Assembly: GCA_964355565.1 (NCBI GenBank) | Contig: CAYHDJ010000002.1 | Span: forward strand, 1-64,000 | Origin: Azoamicus sp964355565 | Lineage (GTDB): Bacteria; Pseudomonadota; Gammaproteobacteria; UBA6186; Azoamicaceae | Length of the DNA: 64,000 bases | Direction: 5' to 3' | Part shown: positions 59,752 to 64,000 of the stretch, one piece after another | Layout: each line of letters opens with the position of its first letter | Numbering within the stretch: position 1 is the stretch's first letter | Program-made: the position numbers and the translations under genes | The notes under the pieces: model-generated | What the model saw: only the letters and a program-made list of their open reading frames with translations | Database searches by the model: none | Told to the model about the DNA's origin: nothing

Positions 59752-60174
59752 TTATTGCATAACAGATTGATCAAACAGCCACTGTTCAACCAAAATAACC
59801 GCTGAACAAGCATTCACAGAAAAAAAAACAGTTCTGTCGTTTTTATTCCTATCAATCAAAAACACTCGTCTAGCCTGCCAGGTGGATAAATTCTCATTAA
59901 CAAAGATGACAGGAATTAAAAACGACAATCTTAAATCAAATGCAAAATTATCTATTTTATCTAATAAAAACGAATTATCATATAAATCACTAATTGGATA
60001 ACCTATAACAATGCACTGCGGACTCCAAAATTCCAATATAGAGGCTATATAATAATTTCTAATGTAGTTTTCTTTAACAAAAATAGAAAACAACGGAGAA
60101 GCCGAGCATGTTAAAAATTGCCCAACTGCTACACCAACATAATTAACACCAAAATCAAAACCTAAAACAAACAA
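59752..60174 (-). CDS. ruvX: YqgF/RuvX-family nuclease, third acidic residue changed
   Basis: This RNase H-fold protein family is linked to 16S rRNA 5'-end maturation and proposed Holliday-junction cleavage. I chose the TTG start at 60174 because GAGG ends 5 bases upstream, giving 140 residues (E. coli 138). GFDFGVNYVGVAVGQ is the start with the first Asp. IVIGYPI and NENLSTWQARR follow. The C-terminal KVDSASA motif reads SVNACSAVILVE, so the usual Asp is Asn. It ends the Mo-cofactor operon. Confidence 0.88.
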   Translation of the reverse strand: MFVLGFDFGVNYVGVAVGQFLTCSASPLFSIFVKENYIRNYYIASILEFWSPQCIVIGYPISDLYDNSFLLDKIDNFAFDLRLSFLIPVIFVNENLSTWQARRVFLIDRNKNDRTVFFSVNACSAVILVEQWLFDQSVMQ

Positions 60175-60181
60175 AAACGCC

Positions 60182-60751
60182 TCACCTATAATCAACACAT
60201 AATAATAAATTATAAGAAATATTAAAGTTAAAAAAATAAAATCTAAAAAATGAATGTACATTACAACATTTAGATAGGATAAATAATAAAAGAGTTTGAA
60301 TAGAAAAAAAAAATTTTTCTAAAAAAAAACAAAACTTAAATAATAATAAATAAACACTAAAAGAAATAGATAATAAAATCGGCAACAAAAAATTCTCAAA
60401 AAAACTTGAATAAAAACAATTATAATTAAAAATAAAATATAAAATAAAACTAGTATTCAAAAAACAAACATCTACAGGAACAAACAAAAAACATAAAAAT
60501 TTATTAACAAATTTTGAAAAAAATACAGTCAACAAAGCTGAAATTGGCCCACAATTCTTTACTATATCAAAAAAACACGAATACCCACTATACTTTCCAC
60601 CAACATAAACATCAACAAAACCAACATCAAATAATAAATTTAATCTAGAATCTAAAAAAGAATATCTACCAAAAACAAATAAAACTTTATCTTCACCAAA
60701 TCTACTAGAAGCTCCACCAGCCAAAACGCTTGGACAAATATATCTAAACAT
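60182..60751 (-). CDS. mobA: Molybdenum cofactor guanylyltransferase MobA
   Basis: MobA links GMP to Mo-molybdopterin to make the MGD cofactor used by enzymes of the nitrate reductase (DMSO reductase) family. It has 189 residues (E. coli 194). VLAGGASSRFGEDKVLF (about 9-25) is the nucleotide-binding motif, and NCGPISALLTVF aligns with E. coli YPGPLAGMLSVM. VPVDV replaces CPCDTP, keeping the metal Asp. The C-terminal half is diverged and Phe-rich, so activity is likely but not certain. Confidence 0.85.
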   Translation of the reverse strand: MFRYICPSVLAGGASSRFGEDKVLFVFGRYSFLDSRLNLLFDVGFVDVYVGGKYSGYSCFFDIVKNCGPISALLTVFFSKFVNKFLCFLFVPVDVCFLNTSFILYFIFNYNCFYSSFFENFLLPILLSISFSVYLLLFKFCFFLEKFFFSIQTLLLFILSKCCNVHSFFRFYFFNFNISYNLLLCVDYR

Positions 60752-60755
60752 AAAA

Positions 60756-61178
60756 TTAAAATGAATTAATCCAATTATAACTTAAATCTAAATAATGCTC
60801 TTTTTTCCAAATTGGAATGGAATGCTTTATATATTCAACTATTGCTGTACAAGTTAAAAATGATGTTGCCCTATCAATAGAACTAACACAAACAATTAAA
60901 TTCACCTCCCCAACATACAATATTCCAGACCTCTGAAAAATACAAATCTTACAAACTTTATCGCACAACAATAAATCAAAACACTTTTTATTCAACAATG
61001 AATATACCAATGAATTAAAAACATAATAATTAACAAAACTAACTTCTTTGCCATAGTTTATATTTCTAATAGTACCAATGAATGAAAAAACTGCCCCAGC
61101 AGCATCATTAAAAACAGACATTACCAAATTAACATCTAACCTTGAATCACATATATTTATAATCAACTTATCATGCAT
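60756..61178 (-). CDS. moaE: Molybdopterin synthase large subunit MoaE
   Basis: MoaE with MoaD puts the two dithiolene sulfurs into precursor Z. The start MHDKLIINI at 61178 gives 140 residues (E. coli 150), supported by GGAGGG a few bases upstream in the moaD end. DAAGAVFSFIGTIRN is the first conserved block, and IPIWKKEHYLD has the active-site Lys residues. It lies directly after moaD. Confidence 0.93.
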   Translation of the reverse strand: MHDKLIINICDSRLDVNLVMSVFNDAAGAVFSFIGTIRNINYGKEVSFVNYYVFNSLVYSLLNKKCFDLLLCDKVCKICIFQRSGILYVGEVNLIVCVSSIDRATSFLTCTAIVEYIKHSIPIWKKEHYLDLSYNWINSF

Positions 61179-61179
61179 A

Positions 61180-61440
61180 TCACCCTCCAGAAAATGGCGG
61201 TAATAAACAAATAATATCATTATTAATTAAAACATAATCATCACTTAATATGTTAACTCCATCAGAAAAAACAGACCTACTCAAAACATATTCAAAATTT
61301 AAAAACGAACTATTTTTAAATTTATTCAATAATTCGCCTCTTAATAAAAAAATAGACAAATCGTCAGATATATCAATAGATAAATTATCAGAAAAATAAT
61401 CTTGAAAAATTCCAAACATCTTAACATTTACCGTAATCAT
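61180..61440 (-). CDS. moaD: Molybdopterin synthase sulfur carrier MoaD
   Basis: MoaD is a ubiquitin-like sulfur carrier. It has 86 residues (E. coli 81). MFGIFQDYF is near the start and the essential C-terminal diglycine is present in CLLPPFSGG. It overlaps the moeA end by 20 bases. MoeB, which activates MoaD, is not seen in this window. Confidence 0.92.
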   Translation of the reverse strand: MITVNVKMFGIFQDYFSDNLSIDISDDLSIFLLRGELLNKFKNSSFLNFEYVLSRSVFSDGVNILSDDYVLINNDIICLLPPFSGG

Positions 61441-62692
61441 AATATTTAACTAAATTATAAGGTTGATAAAAATAAACATTCAAAATATCGCCCTTCATAG
61501 CTCTATCAGTCATCCGTAAAAACGCAAAAGAATTAGATCTAGAAAAAGATTGTACTTTAAATGATTGTTGATCAGTAACTATTTTAACATAAAATTTTGA
61601 ATTATAAAAATAAGTAAAAGACTTTAAAAATAAATCACACTTACGCTCAAACAAATAATCTCCATCTAACACAGCTTTTAACGGTTCATCAAAAAAACAT
61701 CCATTCAAATGTTGTAAAAAAGGGTAAATAAAAAATCTTAAACCAATTATTGAAGAAATAGGATTTCCAGGTAAACAAAAAAAATAATTGGATCTATACT
61801 TAGCAAATAAAATAGGTTTTCCAGGTTTTATGGAAATTCCATGAAAAAGAATACGAGCTCCCAACTCAATCAAAAACGTTGGAATAAAATCTGCTCTACC
61901 TTTAGAAACGGCTCCAGTGGTTATAATAATACTGTTTTTTTCATAAGACAAAATATTATAAATTTTCTTTTTAAAAACATTTTTAAAATCACTGCTAACA
62001 CCTAAATAAACCACATCAATCCCAAGCTCTTTAAAAAAACTTATAAAATAGCACGCTATGGAATTTTTAACATAAAATCTATCAGAGTCTAAATTAAACG
62101 AATCAGTAATCTCATCACCAGTACAAATCAAAAAAATTTTCAAACAATTAAAAACAGAAAGTTCAGACACTCCAAAAGCAGAAACTGACATAATATTAGC
62201 ACAAGAAATAATTTGTCCTTTTCTTATTAAAAAATCACCAAACGCAAAATCTTCACCTAAAAATCTAACATTTTCATATAAATTTAAATATCGTGTAATA
62301 ATTAAATCAAATGGATTATTATCTTTTAAACAAGCATCTTCTATTTTAACAACAACATTAAACCTAGACGGCAGTCTTGCTCCGGTCATAATTTCAATAA
62401 CATAATCCCCATCAAAATCATTAAAATCAACTAAATTGCCAGCTTTTATAATATCAATTATAAAAAAATTATTACTAATACAACTGAAATTATAATTAAT
62501 CTTAAAAAAATTAAAAGCATAACCATCCATTGCAGCATTGCTAAAAACAGGAATATAATTAAAAGCAACCAAATCAAAACAATTAACCATTTTAACAGAA
62601 TCAATTAGTTTTACGCTTACACGTCTATTTGACAAAACAGACTTATCACTACTGTTAAATAAAATATCTAATGCAAAAAAATAATTAATCAT
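61421..62692 (-). CDS. moeA: Molybdopterin molybdenumtransferase MoeA
   Basis: MoeA inserts molybdenum into adenylated molybdopterin. It has 423 residues (E. coli 411). NAAMDGYAFN (about 51-60), MTGARLPSRFNVVVKIED, ICTGDEITD and TTGAVSKGRADFIP form the domain III and active-site blocks; LFCLPGNP-type FFCLPGNPISS is also present. MoaCB supplies the adenylation activity. It overlaps moaCB by 4 bases. Confidence 0.93.
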   Translation of the reverse strand: MINYFFALDILFNSSDKSVLSNRRVSVKLIDSVKMVNCFDLVAFNYIPVFSNAAMDGYAFNFFKINYNFSCISNNFFIIDIIKAGNLVDFNDFDGDYVIEIMTGARLPSRFNVVVKIEDACLKDNNPFDLIITRYLNLYENVRFLGEDFAFGDFLIRKGQIISCANIMSVSAFGVSELSVFNCLKIFLICTGDEITDSFNLDSDRFYVKNSIACYFISFFKELGIDVVYLGVSSDFKNVFKKKIYNILSYEKNSIIITTGAVSKGRADFIPTFLIELGARILFHGISIKPGKPILFAKYRSNYFFCLPGNPISSIIGLRFFIYPFLQHLNGCFFDEPLKAVLDGDYLFERKCDLFLKSFTYFYNSKFYVKIVTDQQSFKVQSFSRSNSFAFLRMTDRAMKGDILNVYFYQPYNLVKYYDYGKC

Positions 62693-63693
62693 ATTTTATT
62701 TATATTAAACACAGCATGTAATAATAATTTTTCTAATGAACTTAAACATTCAGAGACAGCTGATGGATTACCTGGCAACGAAACTATTAAAGTTTTTTTA
62801 TAAACGCCAGCCACAGACCTACTTAGCCAGGAATTATTAGAATAAAATGCTCCATTTAATCGCAAAAACTCGCCTATGCCAGGAATAATCTTATGACATA
62901 AATTATTAACAACATCAACAGTAATATCCCTATCAGATACACCAGTACCACCAGATGTAATAACAACATTTGGAGAATAAATGTCAATATAATTTTTTAA
63001 AACGTTAAATAAAACGAATTTATCATCAGGCAAAATAATATCAGTTAATATATTACTGCCTCTATGCATAAAAAAATTAAATAATACTCCTCCAGATAAA
63101 TCTTGATACCTGCCCAAACTAGCTCTATCACTAACAGTAACCAAAAACACAGACATACTATTTAAATTAACCAACTCAGTTAAAAAATATTTTCTAAAAT
63201 GAGATGGTATTTTATCTAAAGACCCAATAAAAGCTGCGTTTTCACCACCATCTTTAAATAACAAATTGACGGCTTTTATATAACTATGTGGATTATATTT
63301 CTTAGTCAAATCATAAACTGTCAATAATGCAATAACAACGCCAACCATAGCTTCCATTTCCAATCCAGTCTTAGCATGAGCAAATACAAAAGAATAAACA
63401 TCTATACTATAAGTATCTTCATTAAGTAACACATGCAAAAAAACATTCTCAATACTGATAGGATGACATAAAAAGAGCATATTTGCTGTATTTTTAACAG
63501 CGTGTATGCCAGCAATTTCAGCTAAAATTAATGGATTTCCTTTTTCTATATGCCCATCTTTAATAAGAAAAAAAACTTCTTTACCAATATAAATAGATCC
63601 AAAAACACATGCTCTTCTATAAGATGTTTTCTTTAAACTAATATCTATCATTCTATAAGACGTTGCACTACTAAAATCAACCACGTTAACCAC
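62689..63693 (-). CDS. moaCB: Bifunctional MoaC-MoaB/MogA fusion protein
   Basis: Two enzymes of Mo-cofactor synthesis are joined in 334 residues. Residues 1 to about 165 are MoaC (cyclic pyranopterin monophosphate synthase): RMIDISLKKTSYRRA, AGIHAVKNT, LCHPI, KTGLEMEAMVGV and YDLTKK. Residues from about 180 are MoaB/MogA (molybdopterin adenylyltransferase): TVSDRASLGRYQDLSG, VITSGGTGVSDRDIT, IPGIGEFLR and SLPGNPSAV. E. coli has separate MoaC (161) and MogA (195). It overlaps moaA by 8 bases. Confidence 0.93.
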   Translation of the reverse strand: MVNVVDFSSATSYRMIDISLKKTSYRRACVFGSIYIGKEVFFLIKDGHIEKGNPLILAEIAGIHAVKNTANMLFLCHPISIENVFLHVLLNEDTYSIDVYSFVFAHAKTGLEMEAMVGVVIALLTVYDLTKKYNPHSYIKAVNLLFKDGGENAAFIGSLDKIPSHFRKYFLTELVNLNSMSVFLVTVSDRASLGRYQDLSGGVLFNFFMHRGSNILTDIILPDDKFVLFNVLKNYIDIYSPNVVITSGGTGVSDRDITVDVVNNLCHKIIPGIGEFLRLNGAFYSNNSWLSRSVAGVYKKTLIVSLPGNPSAVSECLSSLEKLLLHAVFNINKI

Positions 63694-64000
63694 CTATAGA
63701 CGATAATGTTTTAATACTACCAAATTTATTATCATATAAAAAATGCGATTTAGACTTAATTTTAATTTTTTCTAATAAAAAATTTATTAAATCATTTTTT
63801 TTACTAGCAGAATCTAAAAAACCCCTAATTGAGTACCCAACATCTCCAAATAAACATAAAAACAAATCACCACAAGAAGATATACGAAGCCTGTTACAAT
63901 CATCACAAAAATAATTGGAATATGGCATAATGAAACCAATACTCCCTAAAAAATCAGGATTATTAAACACCATTGCAGGCCCTGCAGATATTGATTTATT
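63686..64000 (-). CDS. moaA: GTP 3',8-cyclase MoaA, C-terminal part, runs off the window
   Basis: MoaA is the radical SAM enzyme that starts Mo-cofactor synthesis from GTP. The visible 104 codons stay open to the window edge: SAGPAMVFNNPDFLGSIGFI aligns with the family pattern GPARYYRIPG..GKIG. MPYSNYFCDDCNRLRISSCG supplies two of the three Cys of the C-terminal [4Fe-4S] site and CLFGD the third. The gene ends with TLSSIGG, the C-terminal double glycine needed for activity. An ATG at 63973 is internal. Confidence 0.93.
   Translation of the reverse strand, partial: NKSISAGPAMVFNNPDFLGSIGFIMPYSNYFCDDCNRLRISSCGDLFLCLFGDVGYSIRGFLDSASKKNDLINFLLEKIKIKSKSHFLYDNKFGSIKTLSSIGG

Noticed and set aside
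1..64000. CRISPR arrays, insertion sequences, prophage or integrons
   Set aside because: I saw no regularly spaced repeats, transposase motifs or terminal inverted repeats anywhere in the window.
1..64000. Organelle (plastid or mitochondrial) origin
   Set aside because: Complete bacterial gene sets for export, tmRNA, BAM, Mo cofactor and aminoacyl-tRNA synthetases exclude known organelle genomes.

Overview
The window is very AT-rich, densely packed bacterial DNA with almost no spacer, no insertion sequence, no phage gene and no CRISPR array. I recognise nearly all of its ~90 protein genes, and most are housekeeping. Proteins are often shorter than their free-living homologues, adjacent genes commonly overlap, and intrinsic terminators are rare. 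Gene content and order point to a gammaproteobacterium: rplM-rpsI-petABC-sspA, NfuA with the enterobacterial-type SYY end, a long zinc-free S14, and bamB-der. A nucleotide transport protein of the ATP/ADP translocase family shows an intracellular lifestyle. Together with a cytochrome bc1 complex and a molybdenum-cofactor operon, this best fits a respiratory obligate endosymbiont of a eukaryote, of the kind described for denitrifying ciliate symbionts ('Candidatus Azoamicus'-like). That assignment is inference: no nitrate reductase, 16S rRNA or other diagnostic gene lies in the window.

Layout. 1-2281: two tRNAs, an aromatic amino acid permease, nfuA and tadA. 2288-6549 (minus): the alpha operon with secY and rpmJ. 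6653-13516: the translocase gene tlc with its own promoter, then tatC, cysS, cca, rsmD, ftsY, two tRNAs and infA. 13646-17996 (plus): rplM, rpsI, the bc1 genes petABC, sspA and tmRNA. 18002-29998 (minus): one continuous str-S10-spc ribosomal cluster from rpsL to rplO, without tuf. 30132-35943: adk, valS, an APC-type amino acid antiporter and a sodium/proton antiporter. 36084-41857: initiator tRNA, nusA, infB, two further tRNAs, prmC, prfA and ung. 41990-51412 (plus): yajC-secD-secF, RNase P RNA, ndk, rlmN, a YfgM-like gene, bamB, der, bamD, SRP RNA and dnaX. 51444-58812: groESL, rsmI, rbfA-truB, mrp, efp and hflCK. 58837-64000 (minus): miaA, ruvX and mobA-moaE-moaD-moeA-moaCB-moaA.

How the parts fit. 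TatC exports the folded Rieske protein PetA (visible twin-arginine signal) to the bc1 complex. SecY, SecDF-YajC, FtsY and SRP RNA form the general membrane and export route. BamB and BamD show that outer-membrane assembly remains. The Mo-cofactor operon implies a molybdoenzyme elsewhere, most simply a respiratory nitrate reductase. Tlc could then pass respiratory ATP to the host or take it up. TadA, Cca, MiaA and the tRNAs here depend on each other: no tRNA gene encodes CCA, and tRNA-Arg(ACG) needs inosine.

The most notable observations are as follows. secD is split into two frames exactly at an in-frame A AAA AAG slippery heptamer. Structured RNAs (ffs, rnpB, tRNA-Ser) overlap the 3' ends of upstream protein genes. 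Several factors have lost regulatory or binding domains (PrmC, IF-2, NusA, FtsY). Catalytic or anchoring residues are altered in Cca, RuvX, BamB and BamD. A strong strand bias runs through the window: plus-strand genes encode Lys/Asn/Ile-rich proteins and minus-strand genes Phe/Val/Cys-rich ones.
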